64,000 bases of DNA from NCBI GenBank assembly GCA_905221605.1, contig CAJNDS010002463.1, forward strand, positions 67,501 through 131,500. Reading direction: 5' to 3'. The translations under genes and the position numbers were made by a program. The DNA comes from Symbiodinium natans (Eukaryota > Sar > Dinophyceae > Suessiales > Symbiodiniaceae). Positions 44,253 through 55,766 of this stretch are shown piece by piece. Position 1 is the stretch's first letter, and every line of letters begins with the position of its first letter. The notes under the pieces are model-generated. The model ran no database searches, was not told the origin of the DNA, and was given only the letters and a program-made list of their open reading frames with translations.

Positions 44253-45422
44253 GTGGCAACTAGATGCACTCCGCCGCCGCCGCCAAGCGCTTGCGGAAGG
44301 TCTCTGCCAGGTCCGCTGGCCGCAGAAGGCGGAAAGCCATGCCAGCGGAGCTCTGAAACCGATGAAACCTCGAACCTAGAAGCCTGGAAGATCTGGATGC
44401 GCTCGGCGGCACCTGCTCAAGTCTCAGAAGGCCACCCCACCGCCCCAGCCTTGCTCAGATTGCTCAGCTCAGGGGGCCAGAAAACTCTCCCGCAATGCAG
44501 GGCGAGGCCGAGTGGTGCCCAGAGCGGCACTCAGAGCAATGCAAGCGGTGGATGTCAGTGTCCGGAGTCGAGGCAAGCGAGAACACGCCAGGAGCGCCCA
44601 AAACCTAATCCAATCTCCACTTCCCCAACCCTCTCAGTGTGCCTCCTTCCGGTGTCATCTTCACGCAGCCGTCACAAGCAATCAGGAAGGCATCTCGCCA
44701 GAATCGTTGGCCTTGAGCCTGTCGATAGAGCAGGTTCTGAAGGTGCCGGAGGTCCGGGGCAGGTCCATTTCGGACACCCGAATGGCTGCATTAGCGCCCT
44801 AACATCCCTAACGGCCAGCTCCAACACGAGTTGCACATGCTGCACCACGTCTGTTGGCTACTGCAGGCCAGGCTGCCATCGATGCAAGCGCTCAAGCGCT
44901 CGCACTCCGGCAAGGAAAGCCTTCAATGCCCTGAAGCCTGTAGAAACCTACAAAGGCCTTCGAACTCGGCGCGTCGCACTGCATCTTAAAACCCGCGAAT
45001 CCCGGACTGCAGCTGGGGTCATTCGCATCTCCGGATCAAACAATGCAGCGTGGCATGACACTTTAACATCGACGTCTCGGAAACGCGATGCAGACATCCT
45101 CGACGCCTTAACCCTGCCGTAACATTCTGTCTCGGCGCAAGCAAGATGGCAAGAAGGCCTTACGGTAGCTCAGCTTGTGAAGGACTCGCTCAGTGTGCTT
45201 GCAGCATCTTGCGGCGCACACGGTGGCGAACTTGCGGTCGCTTGCGCAACCCTGGCCGGGTGCTTGAGCAACTCGAGCGAAGGACCCTTTTCTGCCACTC
45301 ACTTCTGGGATGCAGCTGCACAAGCAGTCACACGACCAGCAACTTCTGTTGCGTACAGAGGATGGACATGCATGGAAGGGTCAGGCCCAGGGAAGTTATC
45401 TGGATCAAGTCCTCGGGCCTGA
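44253..45422 (+). CDS. possible multi-exon gene
   Basis: A 289-codon plus frame (44,253-45,122) is followed by 45,177-45,422, whose first half reads like a helical repeat protein (VKDSLSVLAASCGAHGG, ELAVACATLAGCL). The motif GCAGCTGCACAAGCAGTC within it recurs at 45,864-45,881, which hints at a duplicated exon. No family is assigned; the long first frame is Ser/Pro/Arg-rich and may be only partly coding. A short CCCTAAA tract lies just upstream at 44,088-44,126. Confidence 0.22.
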
Positions 45423-45429
45423 CCCCATT

Positions 45430-47531
45430 GCAGCGATGAAAATCATTGGGCTTGAGCCCTGGCGAATCATCGCACTCGAACAAAAGGTGGGACACACGAC
45501 TGGGATAGAATCCTGAAGGCTTGACCCTCCGAGCGACATGTTCAGCAATATGACTTTGGATTGGCAAACCACCATGTGCAGGATAAAATCCTGCAGGCGC
45601 AGCCCCACGTGCCTCAGGATAAAACATCTAAGCGACTGAATTTAGGGGCCTGAGCCTCCGATTTTATCCTGGTCGTGTGCGACCCCTGTGTTGCGTGGTG
45701 ATCAGGATTGTTGTGTTCAGACTCATGGGGTAAAGTTCACCGTGAGCATGTCTCGCGAAGGCTGATTCCTTTCAAGCCGCCAGCTGTGAGCGTTGCGGGC
45801 TAGGTTTGGAACCAACCCGAAAGCTTGAGAGTCTTGAACCCACGCGCTTGCTTGCGGTTGGCATGCAGCTGCACAAGCAGTCCACGCGGCCCGCAGATCT
45901 TGTAGCGGAGCACATACGGTTTACGGCTGCAGCAGAGAAGGCCCTCGCCAGTTCTCTGCGAGCCTCAGCTGATCAAGGCACAGCTCCAAACTCAGCTATC
46001 CCCAACATGTTGGGACTAGGGGGGGTTGGAGAATGGAGCTGCCAATGCCTGACGTCATCTGACGTCCGGGGGAGCTGTCGTAGCTACGAAACTTCGCCTC
46101 TCCGGCATCATGGCCAGGCAACCGGCCAACAAAGAAAAATGGGTTTCCATGTGTCGAGGGCCCTGCTGGCCATTTCACCTGAGTCTCAAGGTCAGCCAAC
46201 CAAAGCCACCCACAAATGGAGACGGATATTGGCACATTAGCACCCAGGACCCTACCTTGCTCCATTTACAAAAGTGGGGGATACTCAGTTCTGGCATCTC
46301 TCTGCGTTAGCTGGTATGGCGCAACAGAAAACACACGAGCACTCACATAGGCAACCTCTCCCGGTCATCCCTTGCAGACTCCCTTGAAGACTCCCTTAGA
46401 GACTCCCTTGATGCGGCCCGCCCAATCCCGAGGCCAACTTGGGGTCACTTAGCTTAGGCGAGCTTTGAGGACCTGTAGAGTGCTCACCGACGTCCTAAGC
46501 TGGGGGTGAAGGGCTCAGAGAAAGGGCGGCTGTTTACCTAGCCGGTCCACGCACACGCACACCACGCGCCGGCAAACTAGGGGGGCCTCTTCCACCCATG
46601 GCATGTTAAGATCGAAGTTTTAAGATCGTTCCAGTCCCCCGCACATGTCGCTGCACAGCAGGCTGAAAACGTTGGCAGAGAAGCTGCAGCACATAGAACA
46701 GACAATGCTCTGACCTTTCAGTCGGTGCAACTTTGTGACTATCTCTTTGGAGCTTGTCGGGTTTATCGCCCGCACGCGTCACGCAAGTGGGCTAACTGGA
46801 GAGAAGTCTTGAGGTACCAGTAGCTTGGATTGAACTCATTTGCTGACCGCCTGTGGCCGCAATGAACTCTGTCTGGCGACAGTTGGGACTGCGCCTGGAA
46901 CTTGAGGCACCCCGACCACAGCGGCTCTTGAGGTAGGAGATGCCAAGGCCAATGTGAGGCCACAGGACGGCCCAACTCGGCGGCTTTCAGGCTATAGGTT
47001 GGAGAAGTGGATGGCTTGCTTGTCGGTGGCTGACAGCACAGGCACGGGAACTGCCTACAAAGAATCTACAAAGCAATGCATGGAGGAAACGGCCGGAACG
47101 CGGGATTGTTGCAACGGACTGGAGCCTCGCCTTCGGAAATCAACACCTGGGGCGAAACTCCACTCGTTGCCACCACCCTCTCTCTCTCAGAATGTCGCTA
47201 CTGCGTGTACTTCCGATACATGGCAGGCATGAGATGATTTACCGACACGCAACTCTGCAAAGGTGTGCTCAGCGACGCACCCCGATTTCTACATGCACAC
47301 ACACTCTCTCTCTCTCTCTATCTCTCTCTCGCTCTCTGTGTGTCTTTCTCGGCAACGTGTGCTGCCAAAGTTCTAGTTTCCAACGGAGGTGCCGCCCGAG
47401 GACTTCCGCGACCAAGGCAGGGGCAGGTAGCACTCCAGGAATAGGATTCTCAGATTTCTGCCTGCCACGCTTTCCCCATGCCACGCCTGATGCACCGATG
47501 AGTCTACCTAGGCTGCCATACTAAGCAGCAC
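45430..47531. other. no recognisable gene
   Basis: A short repeat, AGGATAAAATCCTGCAGG and relatives, at 45,505-45,680 (partly palindromic). GACTCCCTTGAAGACTCCCTTAGAGACTCCCTTG triplication lies near 46,377-46,410. (TC)n at 47,306-47,336. ORFs at 45,806-46,240 and 46,954-47,232 have no motif. Confidence 0.4.
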
Positions 47532-47912
47532 ATGGAGCACAGGCCCCGCCTGGAAGCATCACCCATCAGTTTTGCTCGGGCCATGGCGTGTGCGATGGGG
47601 CGGCAACGACAAGCCCTTGAGCCTGACTCCAGGCCGGGAGACATGACAGGCAGCCTCTTCAGTGACTCTCCAAGTGCAGGAAGGCGGCACCCAGGCATCC
47701 AAGCCAAGCAGTTCGTACAGCCAAAACATTGCGGACTACGCACAGCATTGAAGCTCACCGCGGAATTGGCAGAAAGTGTCAGATCTGCCAGTTCGCACAT
47801 CCCCGCCCCCCCCGTCCCCACCCACCCGCACCCCACCCCGTCAAATAATTCCTTTGAATCTTTGGGCCGACGGAATACTCAAGACAGGCAGGCTTCCGTT
47901 GAGATTCGTTGA
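47532..47912 (+). CDS. hypothetical exon candidate
   Basis: 126 codons with mixed charged composition (FARAMACAMGRQRQALEPD, then a Lys/Leu helix and a proline-rich tail) ending at a stop. The opposite strand is also open over most of it. No family. Confidence 0.2.
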   Translation: MEHRPRLEASPISFARAMACAMGRQRQALEPDSRPGDMTGSLFSDSPSAGRRHPGIQAKQFVQPKHCGLRTALKLTAELAESVRSASSHIPAPPVPTHPHPTPSNNSFESLGRRNTQDRQASVEIR

Positions 47913-47989
47913 GTTTTGGGCTCGTTGGGCCGTTTTAGGCCTGTCTGATGAGGTCTGTGTGTGAGCAAAGGATTGATCTTCACTTTTGT

Positions 47990-48024
47990 CCCGCCCCCCC
48001 CCCCCCCCCCCCCCCCGCCCCCCC
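47990..48024. repeat. poly-C run
   Basis: About 33 C in 35 bases; a second C-rich stretch (CCCCGCCCCCCCCGTCCCCACCC) lies at 47,803-47,840. Confidence 0.95.
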
Positions 48025-48029
48025 ACTAA

Positions 48030-50335
48030 ACACTTCACTGCGATCTGTTGCTCAGACTTCCAGCTAACCCTTATGGCCCTTCGTAAACCTTTCCTCGGGT
48101 TCGCAGAAGCTCGTGGCACACGGTTCAGCCCGGTCAAAGCCCAAAAAAAGCGCAAGACAAGCAACATTGTCAGGTCTCCAAAACACTAGCAGGCCCGGCA
48201 AACTTGTCGCAAAAATGTTCTTTTTCCGCTTGGCCCTCCAACCCAGCATCTCCTTTTCAGGTTGAGGGCTTTAGGGGGCTTCCTCCCTTTTACGGTGTCG
48301 GGCTGCCCACCCAGAAGCCTTTTGGGGTGCAGGGGCGCAGCATCCCCTTTTAGCTGGGGATGTCGCCCCCTTTCTTCTGGCTTCATGCCAGTCCTGGGGA
48401 GACCGAGCGTTTTGCAGTTCCTTCTTGCCCTGGGCCTCCGAGAGCCACCCAAGCGACGAACGCCTCAACCTCGAGATGGTTTTTTTGCAGAGCTTTGAGT
48501 AGATTGCGTTTTGACCGCTGCGGGCGTTGTTTCTTCGTAACACTTCTTCCCAGAGTACTTGCCTTCAATCACTCCCAAGCCTGTGGCCTCGGGAGCGCAG
48601 TGGGAAGTCACGATCCGAGGGGGAGAGATTCGGGAGATTTTGTTTGGGTCCAACTGTCTGAGTTGAGAAACATGACAAGAGCTCAACGAGTGTTCTTCTG
48701 AGGCAAAATTACGAGAGTACTCTCAGAACGTTTTCCGACGCCGCTTTCCCGCCAACTGATCAACCCTTGCTGAAACCGTTGGATGCGAGGGGAGGGGTCT
48801 CCGTTGACGTGGACTTATGCAACCATGCTGCCTGATGTTTACCAACATGTAGCACGCCTGGCACAAACTTCTCACACGGAAACATAAAAACAGGCTCACG
48901 GGAAGGCTCAATATTGTGCAAGCGCTTCAAGCATTTTCAGGCACGATCACAAAGGTTGATGCATGCGAACCTCACGCCGGCTGATGTGGAGGAGCCTGCT
49001 GTTCAGGACCCCTTGCTTTGGAGGTTCAGGTTACGTTTAAAACCAATTCTAACTGTACCTAACAGCGCCCGCCCTTCTTCGTCTTCACCAAGAGCTAAGG
49101 AGAAGATCCTTGTGGAGAAGCTAGGGGCCTCCCAGCATCGAAGAGCTGTTTCCGGCGTGAGACGGGATTCTCCATACGGCTCGGGAGATACCTTTCCACG
49201 CGATCATCCAGCTGGGCAAACGTGCATCTAGTAGCAGGACTCAACACTTCTTTGCCTGCAGGGGCAGCTGTCCTCAAACCTCTTGCTGTCAAGGCTGGCA
49301 CCTTGCCATCATGCGCACCTTCATACTTGCAAACATTGCAGGTGTGTTCTGTGCTCCGCCATCCGAGAAATGGCAGTCACCTTCGCCGCTTCCGGGGATT
49401 GCTCAGTCTTCGTCCGGAACATCTACTTGCATCCCTAAACCCTAAACCCTAAACCCTAAACCCTAAACAGTGCTAGCGGCTCATGTCAATCTCGTCAAGC
49501 CTGGCACGGAATGAGTTGCAATGGACACCAGCACACACAGCGCGTGCGCGTTGGTGTTGGGAAGTCTGGCTTCACATGCCTCAAGATATGACAGCCCTAT
49601 GTAAGAGCAGCCTCCATTGATGCTGGAAAACCTTGGCTTCGGAGAGTGCCTTTCGGGCGTGACATGCTTAGTTTTCTGAAGCAAAAGACCACACTCACAA
49701 ACCTTTGCAGATTTCTGAGGAAGGTTCGCTGATACAAATGAGGGGGTCTGACTCGACCCTGACAACTGCATGGGCCGAAGACGGATGCGATCCAAGCGCG
49801 GCTCGCAAGTGCTTCACACGATGACTTGCCGAGATCTGCCCACCAATATGGGCTATTCGGCCCGATAATCCCCCATAATCAACCCTAGAAAGGGCCTTGT
49901 TCAGGGGTTATAGTTATAGGGTATAGTAGCCCATGCTGGCAGTTTGTGTCAAGAACCGCGGTTTTTGTTCAATGCTTAGAGGAGCCTGCTGTGCTTGAGG
50001 GAACCAGTCATATGCCGAGGCAAAATTGCCCACAAAAAGCAGCGCGAAAGCTCTAAGAGGCGAAGGGCCTTCAAAAAAGGGTCAATGGCAATGGGAATAC
50101 CCAGAATCTTCCCCAGAGACACCATGTGCCTTCGCCACGCTAGTTTCAGTTTGCAAATGAAGCGGACTTCTTCGGGGGCAGGCAAACTCGCCTTCAGCTC
50201 TGATGTCCCCTGAGCTCTTTTGGTCCTTTAGTCCTTTAGGTTTTTGGGGCCAACTTAGGGGACTACCTCGTCCAGGTGGACACATGCCCCGAGGACCGCC
50301 ACCACTTTCTGCGCTACTCGCTCCCCGAACAAGCA
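48030..50335. other. no recognisable gene
   Basis: Five CCCTAAA units at 49,433-49,468. A hairpin-like element at 49,848-49,934 has 8-bp ends ATGGGCTA / TAGCCCAT and internal complementary G/C blocks. ORFs on both strands have no motif. Confidence 0.4.
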
Positions 50336-50892
50336 TCAAGTGCCCATGTCTTGACAAAACCTTCGGTAGATGTAGGCGCTGTTGTGTGTCCTCGTCCCTG
50401 TTGCGATGCTGACAGTGGTAGAACGAAAGCTGCGGGAGGGAAACTGTCTCGGAGCCCAAGGGGCTATGTTGGAAGGTGGCTGCGACAGGTACAGGATGCT
50501 GAGAATGGCAAAGGATGACTTTTCAGGACGGGACGGACTCACTATGCTGAAAAACGGCCAATGCAGGGATGCCAAGCACTGCAGAGCCTGCAATAAGAAA
50601 GCTTGGGCGCATGAAATCTCCATACGCCTCGGAGTTTGCCTCCCGGGCACACGAAGATCAAGACACCATGAGCGCGCCTCCTCAGCGCCTCCGGCTCCGG
50701 TGCCTCCGTCGGCGCCTTCTTGGAGGTGAGAGCCCACAGTCTCGAAGTCTCGAAGACAAATCCCAGCAGTTCTCCATGCCAAGCAAGAGGTGCTCCGCCT
50801 CGCGGCAACTTGCTGCAGTGACGAAAGCCGATGACAGCAAGCGTCGGCGACTCGATTCAGAGTGGATGTCTATTCTCTTAAGCCATTCTTGC

Positions 50893-51698
50893 CTATCTCG
50901 CCAGGACTTCTACTGCCGATGTTTGCAGGCGAAAGAACTCACATGCATCTCCGAAACGGAGAAAACCGTGTACCGACCTGAGCTGAAGTGCCGAGCGAGG
51001 CTCTGCGGGCATGCGCGTGTTGTAGTCCAGATGCAGGAGAGCCCGGGCTCGGAAGCCGAGCTGCTCCAGGTCGGCCGCGTGCTCGATGCAGCGGCCTCCA
51101 AGGCTCCAGCCCACCAGAACTGCATTCAAGAGGGACTCGTCCGTGAACTCAAACATCTCAAGCTCAAGGCAGCTGGCACAGCTCAACAGGTGCCCGAGCA
51201 GGAGGCCGACCAACTGCCTTAATGAGGTGCAGCCCGATTTGCTGATCAGGGCAGGGGCGCGACCGTCGCAAAAGAATCGGGGAGGTTGGAAGCCAAGTCT
51301 GCGAAAGGCAAGCCGGCACCGATCCTGCCGCCTCCTTCGAACCCCCAGAACAGGCGCCTCACCAGCATCGCGGGTGTGGAGGGAATGTGAACGGGCTCAT
51401 GCAAGCTCAGGTATCCGCTGCAACGTGTGCGATGTGACTGCGTGCCCAAACCCTTTCGACACAAGCCGCAGCGAGACAACGCATGGCTTCTGATTCTGTG
51501 GCTGCCTGCCAAAGGCCACGAGCCTCCACGAGAATCGATCAGATTCGTTTTGAGAATCCGCATGGACTGCGCACTATTTCCAAGGCCACAGGCGACAGAC
51601 GTGCCTATACCTCCTGCGCGGATGAAGGTCGAGCTCTCTTTGATGCAAAGCCGCAACAGATCACAAGACCATACACAGCAAGCCGGGCATGGAAGCAT
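50893..51698 (-). CDS. possible alpha/beta-hydrolase-like exons
   Basis: Two minus-strand frames: 51,246-51,698, whose last third (PSTPAMLVRRLFWGFEGG then GAGLPFADLASNLPDSF) is protein-like, and 50,893-51,213, which contains NAVLVGWSLGGRCIEHA. The GWSLGG motif matches the nucleophile elbow (G-x-S-x-G) of alpha/beta hydrolases and acyltransferase/thioesterase relatives, preceded by a hydrophobic strand as in that fold. An intron between the frames is required. No His or Asp of a triad was located. Plus-strand frames (50,569-51,222) overlap and are weaker. Confidence 0.3.
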
Positions 51699-51699
51699 C

Positions 51700-53001
51700 C
51701 CTGTTATCCTGGGGCCTCAGAACGCTGCCAACGGCTGACAACCCCTTTGAAGTGACTGCTTGGTTGACGCATTGGACTCGATAGTTAAGGGTCGGCTTCG
51801 GATTCCAAGGCCAGTGCAGTTCATGGCCCAGCCACGATGAACAAAACAAACCCCTCGAAAGGTCACGACCTGATGAAGGGCCCAGTATGAAGTGCTTTCT
51901 GCTTTCACAAGCGTCCTAACTACGTGGCACTGTCACCCAGCCAGCCCTGGAAGCTCATTCGATCATGAAGGCTTGTGCACGTGGCGCGGGCAGAGGGACA
52001 GTGACAGCACAACATTGCAGCCCGGGCTTGGTACGTAGACTCTGACAAGCTTTGGGGAGGGCAGCTGTGGAGGATTCCCATGACAGTTCCAGGACCCGCT
52101 TCTTCAGTCACAGACAGACAACCCACTGCCAACCCCAACCACATGTTCGACCAAGAGGGTTTCCGGAGCATTTCCGGCAAACAACGCGGGCTCAGTGCAC
52201 ACTCTGAGTTACAATCTCAGTGCCATCATGTGACTGCATAGCAATGCTACCATGTTGCTTTTCCTTCCTTCACAAGTCCAGGGAAGGACACGCAGGACAC
52301 GCAGGACACGCAAAATACACAGGATACACTGTATGTGCAGGGGGACGTTCAAATCTTAATGTTGCACTGTCAATGTTCCCCCCGCCACCCGCAAAAGACC
52401 CAGACAGGCTAGACAGGTTTCAGGAGCATTTCCGGCAAACCAAGCCTACTCCACTCTCGCATTATGCGCGAGAACGCAGCATGACAGATATCCAGTCGGA
52501 GGCAGGACGATGAGGTTGAGCACAATATTCAGCGTGCTCTGACGCGCACAAGCATGGATGCATTCTGTTGCAAGGTGCTGTGCTGAGGCGCAGAGTTTCT
52601 TCTGGCCCGTTGTGACCACGAGCGCATAGCCGAGAGGAGCACCCCTGCCCGATGCAAAAGCGGCACCAGGGTCTCGGATGCTTCGCGAGATGGAGGCACC
52701 CCGCTCGTGAGATTCACCGGGACACCAATGTCTTGGAATTTTCTGGACATTTCTGGGCTGCGGCTGGCCTCCTACCAAGCTGTAGCCCTTGAGTCCTTGA
52801 AGAGGGACCAACATGCCATTGGAATCAGGACTTCCCTTGGCAGGCCCCCGAAACACACGAACAAGGCATTGCTGTGTTGTACGTGTCTCCTGAAGGACCG
52901 ATGTCGGAGTGATGAGCCGGCAATGTCCTGCACAACAAGCATTCTGATACACTGAACACCGAGAGGATATCCTAGGCCTTGCCACGACCTCAGTGATTCG
53001 T
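51700..53001. other. no recognisable gene; short duplications
   Basis: GTTTC(C/A)GGAGCATTTCCGG occurs at 52,159 and 52,419 as part of a short direct repeat. GACACGCAGGACACGCAG-type decamer repeats lie at 52,286-52,325. A 208-codon minus frame (52,446-53,072) starts inside the inverted duplication and has no motif. Confidence 0.4.
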
Positions 53002-53872
53002 TGTCCATTCCAGGTGGCACCTTGCAGTCGGATGCTCCAATGTCTATCGGCTTGAAGGACCTTTCCCAGCATGTTTGTGCTGTGCTGCTAATTGCGGATG
53101 CCTTCCACAAAGCTAGCATATATTCTGCGTCGGCTCCCGGGAGTTGCTCTTACAGTCCTTCGCGTGGTGCTGGGCAGATGCCTGCACAACGCTACCTGCT
53201 ATACCAAAATCCCGCTTGAAGGAATGCAATCCGGTCACGCTGCTTCCCTCCGCGAGCCCCCGAGCTCTGCCACGGCTGGCTTGCAATCCTTGTCCCCCTT
53301 CAGTGATGCATGACCTCCGTTGAGCTCACTTGAGGTGGGGACTTCGTTGGATTCCAAGCCCTTGGGCCTGCCACATGTCCGTGTCTTGGTGGGGCCTCTC
53401 CCTGCATTGCGTGCGCCTGCAAAGCCATCTGCAGGAGCGAAGTGGCGGCAAGTTCCTGTGCCTGAACAAGGACGACGGGCGGCTCTTTGACATCGCAGTT
53501 GATCTGAAGCCATGCAAGCCCGGTTTGCTACCCTTACCAGAACAAGGAGTCTTATGTGCGGCCAAGAGACTTCAAAGGGCAGTTTAGATCAACAGTGATC
53601 AACTGCCTAAGCTAGGAGCCACGACCTTTCAGCTCAAGATCCGCAAGGTCCGAATTTGCTGAGACATCTTGTCAAGAGGACATGCCACGAGCGCGCCACG
53701 ACGCTGCGAGTTTGAAGTCGTCCAAGGCAATACGAGGGTGAAGGGACTTCCCTACTCTGCCACAGCTATACATCCATTCTGCATGAACCTAAGAGAGGCC
53801 CCGGCGATGCTACCAACACCTGCCATCCTGGGCCGCGTGCCAAGCTGGAAGATTTGAGAGCTGAGGTGACTC
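53002..53872. repeat. 1.7-kb inverted duplication, copy B left part
   Basis: Reverse complement of about 30,166-31,041. It is cut at 53,872 by the copia element; the remainder resumes at 61,923. Frames such as 53,330-53,587 match their copy A partners with few substitutions. Confidence 0.95.
53867..53872. repeat. target-site duplication, left
   Basis: TGACTC, repeated at 61,923-61,928 and present once at the matching empty site in copy A (as GAGTCA near 30,165-30,170). Confidence 0.9.
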
Positions 53873-54407
53873 CGTTGAAACTCGTGGCACAGCTACGGGG
53901 CCTAAGGGACCTCAGGTCAAGACTACACTCAACCCTCACAGCACGAAGTGCGGACTCTTTTCACTGCGCTGTTCACAGCTTCTCGAGCTCCGCTCGTCTT
54001 GAGCCAATGCGAGCACGGCTCTCCAGCTTCAAACACTGTCTGCCAGACATGGGAAAACAAAGGTACTTCAGGTGAAAACACTCAGCCATGGAACTTCTAC
54101 TCCTAAACACTGTGGGTAGGTTCCTAGCACCTCTTAGGTGCTCTGCTGAGCTCTGTGCAGACCTAAACTGGCTTGAGTCACTTCTGGTCACCAAATACCA
54201 GGTCACAAACAGGAAACGAGTTCCGACAAACGAGTTTCGAGAAAACGAACAGAAAACGGTTCTTCCTACTCAAAACAAGATCTCACCAAGCCAAAACAAA
54301 TCTGCACTGCCTGACATGTCCTCGTGCCTATGCTTCACACTCATAGCAGACAACTCAAGTGCACATCACGTGTCAACTGGGAAACTAGGAGGGTCACATA
54401 TATCAAC
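53873..54407 (-). repeat. 3' LTR
   Basis: 535 bp; ends CGTTGAAAC...ATATATCAAC on the plus strand form a short inverted repeat (GTTGA/TCAAC). Confidence 0.95.
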
Positions 54408-54417
54408 TCCCCCTCAT
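54408..54417 (-). other. polypurine tract
   Basis: ATGAGGGGGA on the minus strand directly upstream of the 3' LTR; expected primer for plus-strand DNA synthesis in LTR elements. Confidence 0.8.
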
Positions 54418-54617
54418 GACCAAGAGTTTCACTGTTGGTCACGTCAACTAAGCTCCACGCAAAGCCAACTAAGCTTCTCGCCGGGCCATGGATTCCGGCG
54501 CATTCCTCAGTCCTAGACCGCTGCACTGCTTCAGACCGCTGGAGGTCGACTAACTCTCGCAAAGTAACCTGGCTGGGCGGGTGAGCGGGTCAGCCAGGGC
54601 GGGCGGGTGGGCTCAAA

Positions 54618-55766
54618 TTACCGCAGTCGCAAGCTTTCCAGGGCGACGTCCGCGAAAGCTGGCGGATAGTGCTGCGTTGCTTTGAGATCAAAGTCTCGTG
54701 AATGATCTCCCTTGCAGGTACATGCAAACGTTTCTGACATGGTTCGCACAAACTGTTCATCGTTCGACATCAGTTTCCAAATCTTTCGGATAGGTAATCC
54801 ATCTCTGCCTACCAAGCCTGAAACACAGCCGTGCACTTCGCCGGTGTAATGGGTTCTTTGCTTTGCAAACGAACGGGTGCTTGCCCATCCCCAGTAGGCA
54901 CACCGCTGCGGCCATTCTATGACCCATACCCCCACTTGCGGGTGGTTCACCATCACTAAGAAGCTCCGCCAGAGCTTGCGATGCACCGTGAACAAAGCTT
55001 GTAGATGGTCCTGATAGCCCGGCCGATCTTCGTGTCGCCGTTGGTACGGGCTACCTCCGGTACAAGGAGTGCTGCTCCAGAAAACAACCTTCATCCCCCA
55101 TTCTCTTGCAACATTCATTGCAGACATGACCCGCTCCACGGTGTCATTCGAGGTCCCGTCAACCCCTTGAGTAATTGGCAAGACGAATACTTGGTGCACA
55201 CTTCCTTGCAGGTACAGATTCGAACGTGAACTCGTGCAAAACTCGATCAGCAAAGTTGAATATTCAGTCTCGAGTTCGCATAGCCGACAGAAAGCTTCAT
55301 ATTCGAGGTTGTCCGGCCCGAGTATCGAATCCAGCACTCCAGACAGCAACAAGCAAGACCTGACTGCCGGGACCTCTCGGAAATCGATGCTGGTCACATC
55401 TTCTAGTCCGAGGGTTGCTGTATGCTTTGCTGTTTGGAGGCGATTTAAATTCTTTGTGAGAAGATCGCTCACATTCTCGGTTCCGGCCACTCCCTCTACT
55501 GCTAACTCGCCGCTATGGACACGGTCTTGGATAAAGCACAACCTCAAGTCTATATGCCGCATGCGCCTGAGTAGCCCCTCCATGCTGGCAATTTGCCTAG
55601 CTGAGGCAGAGTCAGTGTACACGCGGTGGGGTTTCTGGAGGGTGCCCCAGATATGCGCCGTCAATTGCGCAAGTCCTGCCACCTCTTTTGCTGCCTCGGC
55701 GATGGCAAACAACTCTGCTTCTGCTGAGCTGAGTGCGACAACGCTTTGCAGGCGGCTGTACCCAGT
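54618..55766 (-). CDS. copia RNase H fragment plus extra C-terminal domain
   Basis: Open from just after a TAG at 55,769-55,767 to the stop at 54,618, one frame off from the integrase frame. It starts in the middle of copia RNase H (SRLQSVVALSSAEAEL, then YTDSASARQ and the end motif AGTENVSDLLTKNL), so the first catalytic Asp region is absent. About 130 residues later comes a domain of unknown function with STPCTGGSPYQ, VIEWPQRCAYWGW, GCVSGLVGRDGLPIRKIW and a CTCKGDH motif. The PC...E order faintly recalls DNA cytosine methyltransferases, which are known cargo of some dinoflagellate retroelements, but the match is too weak to name. There is no ATG at the start, so expression would need frameshifting or splicing. 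Confidence 0.8.
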   Translation of the reverse strand, partial: TGYSRLQSVVALSSAEAELFAIAEAAKEVAGLAQLTAHIWGTLQKPHRVYTDSASARQIASMEGLLRRMRHIDLRLCFIQDRVHSGELAVEGVAGTENVSDLLTKNLNRLQTAKHTATLGLEDVTSIDFREVPAVRSCLLLSGVLDSILGPDNLEYEAFCRLCELETEYSTLLIEFCTSSRSNLYLQGSVHQVFVLPITQGVDGTSNDTVERVMSAMNVAREWGMKVVFWSSTPCTGGSPYQRRHEDRPGYQDHLQALFTVHRKLWRSFLVMVNHPQVGVWVIEWPQRCAYWGWASTRSFAKQRTHYTGEVHGCVSGLVGRDGLPIRKIWKLMSNDEQFVRTMSETFACTCKGDHSRDFDLKATQHYPPAFADVALESLRLR

